A stretch of 64,000 bases of DNA. It comes from Elephas maximus indicus. Taxonomy: Eukaryota > Chordata > Mammalia > Proboscidea > Elephantidae. Numbering within the stretch: the stretch's first letter is position 1; every line of letters begins with the position of its first letter. The position numbers and the translations under genes are program-made. The notes beneath the pieces were generated by a model. It saw only the letters and a program-made list of their open reading frames with translations, was not told the origin of the DNA and searched no databases. Shown piece after piece: positions 1-9,890 of the stretch. The stretch spans positions 21,476,001 through 21,540,000 of the forward strand of contig NC_064826.1 in assembly GCF_024166365.1 (NCBI RefSeq), read 5' to 3'.

Positions 1-1590
1 AGGGGAGAACGGTAGCCTCATAGCACATGGTCAAGACAAGGCAAGTACAAATAAGAATCTGGGCCAACCTCACCCAGACATTCCAGCCTAAGGTCCCAAA
101 GAAATACACTTGGATGTGGGAATCTTGGTGATGAGTCGTCAACATGTTCACCTAAATTAGTCACATTGCTCCAGTTTGGAGTGGTAGCCCTTTACATGTG
201 GTGTGCAGCAGATGTCCTGGGACATCCCTTCACCATCTTCCAAGGAGCCTCCCTGGCCTCTCCTATGATGGATCTCCTGTTTCCTGAGTTCCATGTCTTC
301 CACTTTCTTGATTTACTCTGGTTTTGGTGGAACATCTTCTCTAGTAGCTTCTTCAGAACTATGCATGGGAGATAATTTTGTTTTCCTAATTTCTTGATTG
401 ATAGCTTGGATGGCTATAAATTCTAGGTGAAAAGTCCTTTTTCTTAAGAATTTTGAAAGATTTGCTTTTTTTTTTTTTTTTGGCTTTTAGCTTCCAGTGT
501 TACTGTTGAGAAACCAAAGCCTTTCTGATAGCTGATCCTTTGTCCATTACTTGTTCTTTCTCTCTGGAGGTTTGTAGATTCTTCTCTTTAATTTACCGTG
601 GTGTGAGTTTGTTTTTATTTGTAGTGCTGGGGACTTGGTGGACCTACCCTTATGATCCAGCAGCTCACGTCGTTTAGTTACATTTTCTTGAATTAGTTCC
701 TTGATGATTTCCTTTGTTTTCTCTTTTGGGAACTTCTATTCTTTTGGTGTCGAACTCCAGGAATTGTGCTCTAATGTTCCCTTTTGTTATTTTTTCTCTC
801 CTAAAATGTCCAACTCTTAGTATGTTTGCTTTACTTCCTAGGGAGATTTAATCAAATTTATCTTCCAATCTTTCTGTTGAAGTTTTGTTTCTATTGTCAT
901 AATTTTATTTTCTAAGACGTCATTGTTGCTGTTGCTGTTGCTGTTCCCCAAATGTCCCTTTGCAAAGCATCCTGGTCTACTTTCATGAGTGCGGCATCTT
1001 CTCTTATCTCTCTAAGGATATTAACAATGTTCTTTTTGAAGCTTTCTTCTCTCTGCATAACCAATTAGTTACTTTTTCTGATTGTTGTGTCTCTCTCTTC
1101 AGTGTTAGGTTTTCTGGATGTCTGGTATCCTTGGCTGCCGGCTGTGATCAGAAACACTGAGCTCACAGGTTGGCTTTGCCACTCTAGGGTGATCTAACTG
1201 AGCTATTTGGGAGAATCCTTTATGTCAATAACTTTAGTTCTTTCCTCTTGGGCTGATGAAATACCCCAGAGTAGAGGCTTCCAGTCTCCTATCTGGAGGG
1301 CAAAGGTCTGGCTGCCAGCACTTTGGGAGCCCAGTGGCAAGAGAGCACCCAGAGCCTCTGCATTCAGCATTCCACATACTGTGGGCACTTAACCCCCATG
1401 TTTTCAATATTTCCAATATGGTACCTCCATTCACAACTGTGTCTGAAGCTTCCCTAAACCAGAAACCTTCTTCAGAGGAAAATTCTCCAAACTGGGGTAT
1501 CGGAGGGGCAGTTACCCACTGACTTGGGGTTAAGGAACAGATCTAGGGATCTAATGCCCTTTCGTCAATAGATTCTAACTCACAGCCCCC
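1..1590. other. Intergenic, old interspersed repeat
   Basis: No gene is visible. From about 150 to 1150 the text resembles an ancient mammal-wide repeat that I recognise by pattern, probably of the LINE-1 type; the exact family is uncertain. It includes a T-run near 466-481 and a short GTT/GCT-type triplet run near 925-945. The short ORFs here have no coding character. Confidence 0.4.
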
Positions 1591-1591
1591 C

Positions 1592-2005
1592 ATGTGTTTT
1601 AGTTATCTAGTGCTGCTATAATAGAAATATCACAAGTGGATGGTTTTAACAAATAGGAATTTATTTCTCACAGTTTAAGAGGCTAGAAGTCTGAATTCAG
1701 GGCACCGGCTCTAGGGAAAGATGTTCACTCTCTGTCAGTTCTGGGGTAAAGTCCTTGTCTCTTCTGCTTCTGCTTCCTGGTTCCTTGGAGAGCTCAGTGT
1801 GGCTTGGGATCAATCTTCCCCCATCTCTTCCCTGATAGCTTGTTTAATCTCTTTTATATAGCAAAAGAGATTGACTCAAGATAACCCTACACTAATCCTG
1901 CCTCATTAACATAACAAAGACAACCCTTTCCCAAATGGGATAATAACCATAGGTTAGGATTTAAAACACATATCTTCAGGGGACACAATTCAACCCATAA
2001 CATTC
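1592..2005 (-). repeat. MaLR-type LTR (one end of nested element)
   Basis: This antisense LTR aligns by eye with the one at 4200-4645. Both start with a TTAGTTATCTAGTGCTGCT-like edge and both end with a GACACAATTCAA-like edge. Together with the internal sequence between them they form one element, in which this copy is the downstream LTR relative to the element's own direction. It is an old non-autonomous endogenous retrovirus-like sequence with no open reading frame. Confidence 0.75.
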
Positions 2006-3022
2006 CACCGTTTTGCTCTCAAAAATTCATGTCTTTGCCACATCTAAAACACATTGATCCCATCACATCATCCCAAAAATCTTAAATCCACTCCAAGTCC
2101 AAAATCTTATTTCTGAAACATCTAAATCAAATAAGGGTGAGACTTTAGATGTATTCCACCCTGGGGCAAAATTCCTTTTCATCTGTGAACCTGTGAAATC
2201 TAAAATATAAGTTATCTGTTTCCAAGGCACAATGACAGAACAGGCACAAGATAGACATTTCCATTACAAATGGGAGAAATTGGAGGGAAAGAAGGAATAA
2301 CAGGCACTAAGCAAGTTCGAAACCCAGCAGAACAAATTACATTAGCTTTCAAGGCTTAAAAATAGTCCTTTCTTCTTTGAGACTACCTGGGCAATGACCC
2401 CACCCTCCAGACTCTGGGTGTTGGTCACGCCCTCTGGACTCTGGGTGGAGGCCCCTCAGCCCTGGGCTTCGGCTCCACCTTCCAGGTCCTGTGGGATGGT
2501 AACTCAACTCCCTTGGTTTTAGGTAACCCCATTCTCCTAGTCTATCTTAATGGTGACCCCACCCTCTCAGCCCTGGTATGTCCCATTCTTTTGCCTTTTG
2601 GGCATGGCAGCCCTGCCCCCCTCAGCTTTGAGTGCAGACCCCACCCTCCTGGCACACCTTAACTGCAGCCCCACACTCCAGATTCTTTGAAACATAAGAG
2701 GCTGTTGCCCCCACCCTTTGAGATCCAGGAGACCATGGTCCCACCCTTTGAAATTGAGAAGGCCCTGCTTCCTATGCTCTTTCCAACTTTATGCTGATCT
2801 CTGAGCTGCTCCAGGGATGGTTCTTTTCTTTTCTTGGAGGACAACAGATGCAGCTCCTTTGATCTGTTTCCTGCCTCTAGAATTCCAAAAGGCAGACAGT
2901 GTTCTTTGCTTTCGTTCTTTTCTGTCCCCTTCAGTCTAAGCTGATGGGTTTTCTGCTGTGGTAGTTGGTTAGATCCATCAGTCACAGGTTTAATCTCTTT
3001 AAAAAAGCTCATGTAGCCACAT
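2006..3022 (-). mobile_element. MaLR internal region, part 1
   Basis: This lies between the two antisense LTRs. The 'CCACTCCAAGTCCAAAATCTT' type of phrase and the runs of 'GACCCCACCCTCC' match what I remember of MaLR (THE1/MLT-class) internal sequence read in reverse. No retroviral gene is open; MaLRs are non-coding passengers of the ERVL group. The region is interrupted by another LTR and resumes at 3580. Confidence 0.6.
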
Positions 3023-3574
3023 TGTCATGAATTGAATTGTGTCCCCCCCCAAATTCAGGTCAACTTGGTTAGGCCATGATTCCCAGTATGGTGCGGTTGT
3101 CCTCCATTTTATGATCTGATGTAATTATATGTTGTAAATCCCAGCCTCTATGCCTGTGGTTATGGTCCCATTTGGAAGTGAGTTGTCCGTTACGTTAATG
3201 AAGCATGATTAGGTTATGTTAATAAGGATTAGGGTGGGATGTACCACTCTTGCTTGAGTCATACCTTTTATCTTACAAGAGATAAAAGGAGAGAGAAGTG
3301 AGCAGAGAGGAGGTACCTTCTACCACTAAGACAGAAGAGCCAGGAGTGGAGCACATGCTTTGGACCCAGAGTCCCTGTGCTGAGAAACTCCTAGACCCAG
3401 GGGAAGATTGATGCCAAGACCTTCCCCCAGAGATGGCAGAAAGAGAAACCTTCCCCTAGAGCTGACACCCTGAATTTGGACTTCTAGTTTCCTAAACTGT
3501 GAGAGAATAAATTTCTGTTTGCTAAAGCCACACACTTGTGGTATTTCTGTTACAGCAGCACTAGATAATGAAGA
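3023..3574 (+). mobile_element. Solo MaLR-type LTR inserted in opposite orientation
   Basis: A 552-bp sense LTR starts TGTCATGAATTGAATTG and contains an AATAAA-type tail motif followed by a TTTCTGTT region near 3508. It is flanked by a perfect 5-bp direct repeat, CACAT, at 3018-3022 and 3575-3579, the target-site length expected for ERVL/MaLR. It interrupts the internal region of the older antisense element, so it is the younger insertion. Confidence 0.75.
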
Positions 3575-3579
3575 CACAT

Positions 3580-4199
3580 GTCCTTGGTGAGCATTCTAGG
3601 ACAGGTGTCATTAGTTCCTACAGCAGAATTTTTCAGATCTTTATGTTCTATTTTCATTTTGCACGCTTCATATTTTAAGTCCATCTTTTTTCTCTCACAT
3701 TTTACTATAAGCAGTAAGAAGAAACCATGTGGCCCCTTTAAGATCTTGCTTAGAAATCTCATGAGCTAGATATCCAGGTTCATCACATACAAGTTCCACC
3801 TTCCACCAAACATTTGAACATAACTCAGACAAGTTCTTTGCTACTGCATAAAAACCACCACCCTTCCTCCATTGCCCAATCACAGTTCATCATTTTCTTT
3901 TAAAACCTCATCAGAAGCACATTTAACATTCACATTTCTAGCAGCGTTCTGTTGCTGGCACCGTATGTCTTCTCTAAGACAATAATTTCTCTGTAGCTCT
4001 TCTCACTTCCTTCTGAGCCCTCACTAGAATTGCCTTTGAATCCATAATTGTACCTACAGTCTCTTCAAGGCAATCTAGGCTTTACTATTACTATTAGACA
4101 CCTTAAAACTCTTCCAGCCTCTACCTATTACCCAACTCTAAAACCACTTCCACATTTTAGGTATCTGTTAGAGTAGCACCCCACTCTTCTGGGACCAAA
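3580..4199 (-). mobile_element. MaLR internal region, part 2
   Basis: The antisense internal region continues here beyond the inserted LTR. It ends with 'CACCCCACTCTTCTGGGACCA', the primer-binding-side boundary that I associate with MaLR internal regions, immediately before the second LTR. There is no coding capacity. Confidence 0.6.
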
Positions 4200-4645
4200 C
4201 TCTGGCTTAGTTATCTAGTGCTGCTGTAACAGAAATACCACAAGTAGATGGCTTGAACAAATGGAACTTTATTTTCTCACACTTTAGGAGGCTAGAAGTC
4301 TGAATATGGTGCACTGGCTCTTGGGAAAGGCTTCATTTCTCTGTTAGCTCTGGGAGAATGTCCTTGTTTCATCAGCTTCTGTTTCCTGGTTCCTTGAAGA
4401 TCTCCATGTGGCTTGGCATCACTTTTCCCCCATCTCTGCTCTGCTGGCTTGTTTATTCTCTTTTATGTCTCAAAGGAGATTGACTCAAAATACACCCTAT
4501 ACTAATCCTGCCTCATTAACAAAACAAAGACAACCCTTTCCCAAACAGGATCGTAAACACAAGCACAGAGGCTAAGATTTAAAACACATGTTTGGGGGGA
4601 CACAATTCAAATCATGACACCTGGGGACACAATTCAAATCATGAC
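4200..4645 (-). repeat. MaLR-type LTR (other end of nested element)
   Basis: This antisense LTR is paired with 1592-2005. Its right edge carries a 28-bp tandem repetition: the phrase ACACAATTCAAATCATGACA occurs at about 4600 and again at about 4628. AfroSINE sequence begins directly after it. Confidence 0.7.
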
Positions 4646-4647
4646 AC

Positions 4648-4803
4648 CTGTGTCGGAGTAGAACTCTGTTCCATAGAGCTTTCAATGACTGATTTTTCAG
4701 AAGTATATTGCCAGGCCTTTCTTCTGAGGTGCCTCTGGGTGGACTTGAACCTCCAATCTTTCAGTTAACCGCCAAGTATGTTAACTATTTGCACCACCCA
4801 TTA
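4648..4803 (-). repeat. AfroSINE-type SINE, antisense
   Basis: It contains the family phrases GAGGTGCCTCTGGGTGGACTT and TTAACTATTTGCACCACCC. It is the antisense of a tRNA-headed SINE whose A and B boxes lie at the right end. Diverged. Confidence 0.8.
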
Positions 4804-4825
4804 GAGACTGCTCTAATGCCCTAAA

Positions 4826-4988
4826 ACCAAATCAAACCCATTGCCATTGAGTTGATTCTAACTCATAGCGATCCTACAGGACAGAGTAGAGCTGCCACAT
4901 AGGATTTCCAAGGAGAGGCCGGTGGATTCAAACTGCTGACCTTTTGATTAGTAGCTGAGCTCTTAACCACTGCACCAGCAGGGCTCCT
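4826..4988 (-). repeat. AfroSINE-type SINE, antisense
   Basis: Near-complete copy running from an AAACCCATTGCCATTGAG start to a CAGCAGGGCTCCT end. It contains the reverse complement of the tRNA-like head (CTCTTAACCACTGCACC). Confidence 0.88.
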
Positions 4989-5855
4989 TTACTGCCCTAG
5001 TCCTCCTTATTTCAGCACCCTCTTCACCCACAGCTCCAGAGGTACCTTGGACTGTCATTTTCTGTGCTTCCTGATAACCTTGTGATGTAAATCAAGTTGG
5101 CTTTTGATTTTCTCCACTGCCATTTTGATATGTGTCTTTCCTTGGGGCTGCTAAGGCAGTGACCACATGGCTGTCTCAACAAGTCTGTCACTGTGGTCCC
5201 CTTTCTGTACTTCCCATACCTGTGGGCTTATATCTTGATTTAAAATATTCTTTACTGAAGTTTTGGGAAGGAGCAAAATTAGATGTATGTATTCCCTCAC
5301 CATTTTAACCCAGAATCCTAACTTCCCTTTTCAATATATTTTTGAATATAATTCCTGGGATAAGCCCTACTTGGTCATGGAAGATTGCTGTTTTAATGCA
5401 CTCGGGGTTGTTTTTTCCTCTTTCCATTTAGAAGTCTTTAGTGAACATAATTAGCAGGAAATGAACCTTTCTATGAGGAGGATTCAAGGAAAATGTCTCC
5501 AGCAGGATAACTTTAAGAAGTATATTAGAAAAAAACAGAGGCTAAATCACAGTATGCAGCCTCCAGGCAGCCCCTAAAGAGACCCTACAGTGATGCCTGA
5601 GGATGCAGACAGGGGTGCCCTTTGCAATGTTTTGCTTAGGGAACCAGAATAAGTTCCAGGCTGCACCACTGACATATCAGTTGGTGGCCTGATTTCATCT
5701 TACATCATTTGGGGCCTCTGTTATAAAACAGTGAGTCCTGCATGCCTTTATGAAATGCAACCCATTGCCCAAAATGGCCCCAAATCATTCATTCATTGAT
5801 TATTTATTCATCAAATATTCATTGAGCAGCTACCATGGGCTAAGTGCTCAGCTAA
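4989..5855. other. Intergenic, no gene seen
   Basis: Mostly unique-looking DNA. A short MIR-like piece (TATTCATTGAGCAGCTACCATGGGC) lies at about 5795-5850. No coding region is supported. Confidence 0.4.
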
Positions 5856-6092
5856 CCAAATAAAACCAAACCCATTGCTGTGGAGTAGATGCTGACTCAT
5901 GGTGACCCCATGTGTATCCGAGTAGAACTGCACTCCTTATGTCTGACTCTTGATGACCTCATGTGTGTGAGAGCAGAGCTGCACTCCACAGAGTCTTCAA
6001 TGGCTGTAATCTTACAGAAGTGGATTCCCACTGCCAGCCTTTCAGTTAGTAGCCAGTAAGAAGCCCATAGCAAACTGTTTGCGCTACCCAGG
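5856..6092 (-). repeat. AfroSINE-type SINE with internal duplication, antisense
   Basis: Starts AAACCCATTGCTGTGGAG and ends TTTGCGCTACCCAGG. The section with the 'GAGTAGAACTGCACTCC' motif appears twice (about 5918-5935 and 5970-5990), so the copy is about 60 bp longer than its relatives. Confidence 0.75.
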
Positions 6093-6463
6093 AAAGTGTT
6101 ATGCTAGCTCTCGATAGTTGCTTTTATTCTCAGACAGAACCTGCCCATGGTAACTCTTTAATTGATCCCTCCACCCCAGAGAGCAGAAAGGGAAGGGTAT
6201 AGATGAAAAGGGGGTTTTCAGGGCTACATCCAAGGCTGTAATGTGGTCTCAATAATTCCTCCCTCTCCAGCCTATGATGAGGAATAAACGAAAGACCTAC
6301 AAAGAAGCCAGCACAGTGCTTACACACAGTAGGACGTCTGGTTTTTGAGGCCAGCTTTATATGGTGCATGGGGCCTCAGGTGTTTTATGTTCTGATATTT
6401 TTAAATACTAGCATCTTAGATGGAACACTTGAAGGGATTTAGGGACTCAAAACAACATAAATA

Positions 6464-6582
6464 AGCCAAAAACAAAACAAAAAACTCCAAACCATAGGGT
6501 TTCCGAGTAACAGCTGGTGGATTTGAACTGCCAACCTTTTGGTTTGCATCAGAGTTCTTAATCACTGTGCCATGGGGGCTCC
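6464..6582 (-). repeat. AfroSINE fragment, antisense
   Basis: Truncated copy: an A-rich tail, then CCATAGGGTTTCCGAG, ending at GGGGGCTCC. The tRNA-like head is retained and the RTE-like part is shortened. Confidence 0.8.
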
Positions 6583-6974
6583 ATAAATGAGCCAGCACTC
6601 CTTAAATCAGCCACTACTACAGTATAACAGGGTCCATGAAATACCCAGTGACTGCCTGTTCTCTGCGTTGTGTTCAACTCCAGTCAGCCTTTGTTTGCCT
6701 GGCCGCTCACGTTCCCATGAGGCTGCAACTTGTCTTTGAGTTTGCTGTTCTCCTCGTAGGTCTTATTGGAAACAAGTTGTAATCTACCTCTCACCAGCAC
6801 TTTCGCTCACCATTCATTCAGGCAGACATTTCAGAACCTGTATTTTTTCAGAGATCAGTCTAACGAAAGAACGAAAAGAAAGGTTACACACAGATTGACA
6901 TTTGGCAGTTCACCTGTGAAGCCGTTGGAGGTGCCCTTGTGTAGCAGTACAACTGGTGATGGAAAGGGGAGGCA

Positions 6975-7105
6975 GAAGCTGGGTTCATACTCTGCCAAAC
7001 TGTGTCATCCTGGCCTTATGTGTTAATTTCTGGAGTCTCCATTTTTCTACCTATAAAATGGGCATAATACCAGACATCTGCTGGCTTGTGGGGAGGACTA
7101 ATGAG
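6975..7105 (+). repeat. MIR fragment
   Basis: Reads like the MIR core: loss of the tRNA head, then a CTGTGTCATCCTGG stretch and TATAAAATGGGCATAATACC. Diverged, recognised by pattern. Confidence 0.55.
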
Positions 7106-7132
7106 ATAAGCGCCCGTTATGCTTCAACTCAT

Positions 7133-7330
7133 GGTAACAAAAACAAACCTGAGGCTAACCAGTCGATTCTGACTCATGGCGACCCCATGTGTTCAGAGAG
7201 TAGAACTGCTCTATAGGGTCTTCTTGGCTTGTAAGCTTTACAGATCGCCAGGTCATTCTTCAGCGGTGGCTCTGGGTGGGTTCGAACTGCCAACCTTTAG
7301 GTTAGTAGACCAGCCAAAAGCGTTTACAAA
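7133..7330 (-). repeat. AfroSINE-type SINE, antisense
   Basis: Runs from CAGTCGATTCTGACTCATGG to the inverted tRNA-like head with a B-box relative (GGGTTCGAACTGCC). It ends about 70 bp before the PRRT4 CpG island begins. Confidence 0.8.
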
Positions 7331-7390
7331 TGTAGTGAGTCTTATCGCTCAGGTGTCATCCTGGGGCAGGCTGGGGGGTGGGGTAGGGAG

Positions 7391-7932
7391 TGTGTGAGTG
7401 TGTGTGTGTGCGGTGCGCGCGCGCGCCTGCGGGTGAGCTTTCTGGGGAGCGTGCGTGTGGCTGTGCTCTGGGCGGCCCGAGCGTGTGTGGCTGCCGGTGC
7501 GGGCTGAGAGCGAGCGCCCGCGCCCGCAGCGGTGACCGGCGCGGCCGGGTGACTGAGCGCGGGGTTCCCGTGCGCGCGCGCCCGCCCTCCCGCCGCCGGG
7601 GTGTGGGGCGGACCGCGGGCGGCGGGCTGCGGGAGGAGGAGGGGATCGAGGGGGAGGGCCGCCAGCGCGCAGGGCCGCGGAGCGGGCGGGCGGCTCGGAG
7701 CCAGGAGGCGGCGCCGCGGGGAGGAGCGCGGCGCGGGAGAGCTCTGCGGGCCGGAGCCGGCCTGGCAGCTGCGCCAGCCGAGGGGCGTCGGGGACTGTGA
7801 TCTGCAGTTGGGGCTCCAGAGAGGACAGCGAGACTCGGAGGAGCACTGCCCAGCCGGGCGCCAGGGCGCCACGGTCGCTCCTCCTCCGAGGACTCCGCCA
7901 GGAGCCGGCGGGAGGGCGCGAGCAAAGCAGGT
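7391..7932 (+). promoter_or_regulatory. PRRT4: CpG-island promoter of PRRT4
   Basis: About 540 bp of very GC-rich, CpG-dense sequence starts abruptly after AT-richer repeat DNA and lies upstream of the PRRT4 coding start. There is no TATA box, so dispersed CpG-island initiation is expected. A (TG)n run marks its left edge and more (TG)n runs follow on the right. The exact start site cannot be set from sequence alone. Confidence 0.7.
7700..7930 (+). other. PRRT4: Probable PRRT4 exon 1 (5' UTR, approximate)
   Basis: The coding exon has its own acceptor at 9151-9152, so a non-coding upstream exon is required. The best candidate ends at 7930 (AAAGCAG|GTCGGC) inside the CpG island, although that donor is only moderate; GG|GTGAGC at 7433 is an alternative. 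Only the right edge has direct support. Transcript data would decide it. Confidence 0.35.
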
Positions 7933-7953
7933 CGGCGGGGCCGGGCTGGGGGC

Positions 7954-8115
7954 GTGTGTGTGTGTGTGCGTGTGTGTGCGTGTGTGTGTGTGTGCGCGCG
8001 CGAGCTTGTAGGGGCGTGCATGTGGAGATGACAGCGTGTGATGTGTGTCTGTACAGAGTGTGTGTAGGGGGTGTGTGCCTCTCTGTACATGCTGTATCGG
8101 TCTGCTGTGAGGCGT

Positions 8116-8154
<39 letters not shown>

Positions 8155-8232
8155 GGAGAGAGACAGAGACACGAAGAGGGAGAGGAGGCTGGGTGGGAGC
8201 TCATGAGCTTGGATCTTAACCCAAGGAGGACA

Positions 8233-8268
<36 letters not shown>

Positions 8269-8280
8269 ACACGCGTGTGC
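7954..8280 (+). repeat. Cluster of (TG)n microsatellites
   Basis: Three separate alternating purine-pyrimidine runs lie at about 7954-8002, 8113-8140 (continuing into (GA)n to about 8160) and 8232-8275, plus the one near 7391-7412. All are within about 900 bp across the PRRT4 promoter and start of intron 1. They generate long low-complexity open frames on both strands that are not genes. Confidence 0.9.
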
Positions 8281-9152
8281 ACAGGGGTGTGTGAAGGGTG
8301 AGTGGGTGAGTGTGTCACCGGTGCTAGGTGTGGCTGTGTGTGTGATGTAAGGGTGCTGGGTGCGCGTGTGTCCCTGGCTTACTCTCCCCTTCCCCCACCA
8401 GATGTGTGTGCAAGGGGGATGCTGGAGGTTGTTAGGACAGTAGGGCAGCAGTCCCTGCTGGCTTACCCGCCTGGGCTTCCTCAGGGAACCTGAGATCTCC
8501 AAGCTGGCCTTCCCCAAATACTTCTAGGGTCTGGGGAGGGGAGGGGCTGAGGGGACAGGGCCCTACTTGCCTGGGGCACCTAGCTTCTCTGGTCAGAGTT
8601 TGGGCTGCGCACCCAGCTCTGCAGTCCCTCACCCCTACTCTGCCCCTCCCAGGGCCTGTATCCAGTGGTCTGAGAAAGTCCCAAGGCCAGGTCTCAGACT
8701 GGGACCGGAGTGTGGGTGCAGGAATAGGCTGAGCCCCATCATTGAGGGTTTGCTTGTTCGCAGTTGTAGTTCACAGGGTGCAGGGCACAGTCTGCTCCAC
8801 CTCAATACAAATCTGAGGATGAAGGAAGGATGGGAGGAAGAGGGGAGGGAGTCAGTTGAGTAATGAGGGGAGCTGGGTGGAGTCAGGCCCCAGCACCCAG
8901 GCTGAGTAGGTAGGTGGCAGGGGTTTAAGGAGAGGGATCCTGACCTGGGCTGCAAGGCAGAGATCCATCCTGGGGTCTGAATGTAGAGTCAGCCTTTCAC
9001 CCTCTCCTTGGGTGGAACTTTTCATCTTGTCCCCTCCTTCCCCTCCACACCCCAGCTCTCTGAGATCAGGAGCCCCTTTCTTTCTGGGGCACTCAACCCT
9101 GGAAAGGGATGAGGGTAGCAGCCAGGGCTCATGGGGCCTCTCCTTTCTCCAG
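8281..9152 (+). other. PRRT4: PRRT4 intron 1, remainder
   Basis: GC-rich sequence without a recognisable repeat or exon. It ends in a clear polypyrimidine tract and acceptor (CCTTTCTCCAG at 9142-9152). Confidence 0.5.
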
Positions 9153-9890
9153 GACCCTCGCGCTCAAAGGTGCTGAAGACCTGAGCCCCCTGCCCACTGA
9201 GGCCAGGACTGGCTGGCTCGCCCTGGAGGTGTGGGGCCATGGCAGGTCGTGGCTGCCTGGGGCTGGGGATCTTCTGCTGGGCCCTGCTGGCCGTCCCTGT
9301 GGGCCCCCAGCTTGCCTCTCCCGTCCCTGGTGTCCCTCTCACCACCCTGGGCCCCCCACCCCAGAGTGAGGTCTCAGTGCTGTCGCTCAACCTGGGACTT
9401 AACTTCAAATTCCACCTTCGGAGACCTGTTGCTGCCTGGGGCAGCCCTGTCACAGAGACCCAGCGGCTGTCCCCCAGGCTGGGCCAGGAGCTGGAGGAAG
9501 AGGTGGCCAGTGGGTTGAGGACGGACCCCCTCTGGGAACTTCTGGTGGGCTCCCCCAGGAACTCTCCCCCAGAGTGGGGCTCTGCTGAAGGCAGCTCTCT
9601 GCCCTGGGCCTCCTCCCTGCCGCTGGTGTCCAAGTCCCCCTTCTCTGGGCCCCCGGGCCGGCCCACGGCTCCCTATCAGCCCCGGATGGGCACTGTGACC
9701 TGGGGCACTGCCCTGACAGCGACGGCGCCTCCATTCAGTGCCCCCAGGCCCCACCAGAGTGAGCTGGAGTTGAAGTTTGACGTGGCACTGAGAGCGGGTG
9801 CAGCCCCCACACTCGGGCACCGGACGCTGCCCCTGCTGCCCAGCCTGCGGGCCAGCCTGGCGGAGATTGCTGGGCGCCTGGGTCCCTTTG
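9153..9890 (+). CDS. PRRT4: PRRT4 exon 2 (start codon at 9239)
   Basis: Acceptor CTTTCTCCAG at 9143-9152; donor TTTG|GTGAGTACC after 9890. Bases 9153-9238 are 5' UTR. The coding part (652 bp, ending one base into a codon) gives residues 1-217: signal peptide, then a Pro/Gly/Ser-rich region. Intron 2 is only 83 bp; the frame stays open through it and then shifts, stopping at 10046-10048, so a retained intron would yield a 269-residue truncated product. Confidence 0.9.

Noticed and set aside
1592-4645. Retroviral genes in the LTR element
   Set aside because: The internal region has no open gag-, pol- or env-like frame; MaLR elements are normally non-coding.
7342-8517. Long minus-strand open frame (391 codons) across the PRRT4 CpG island
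   Set aside because: It is made of His/Thr/Pro repeats caused by (TG)n and CpG-rich DNA, overlaps similar open frames in other registers, and has no domain.
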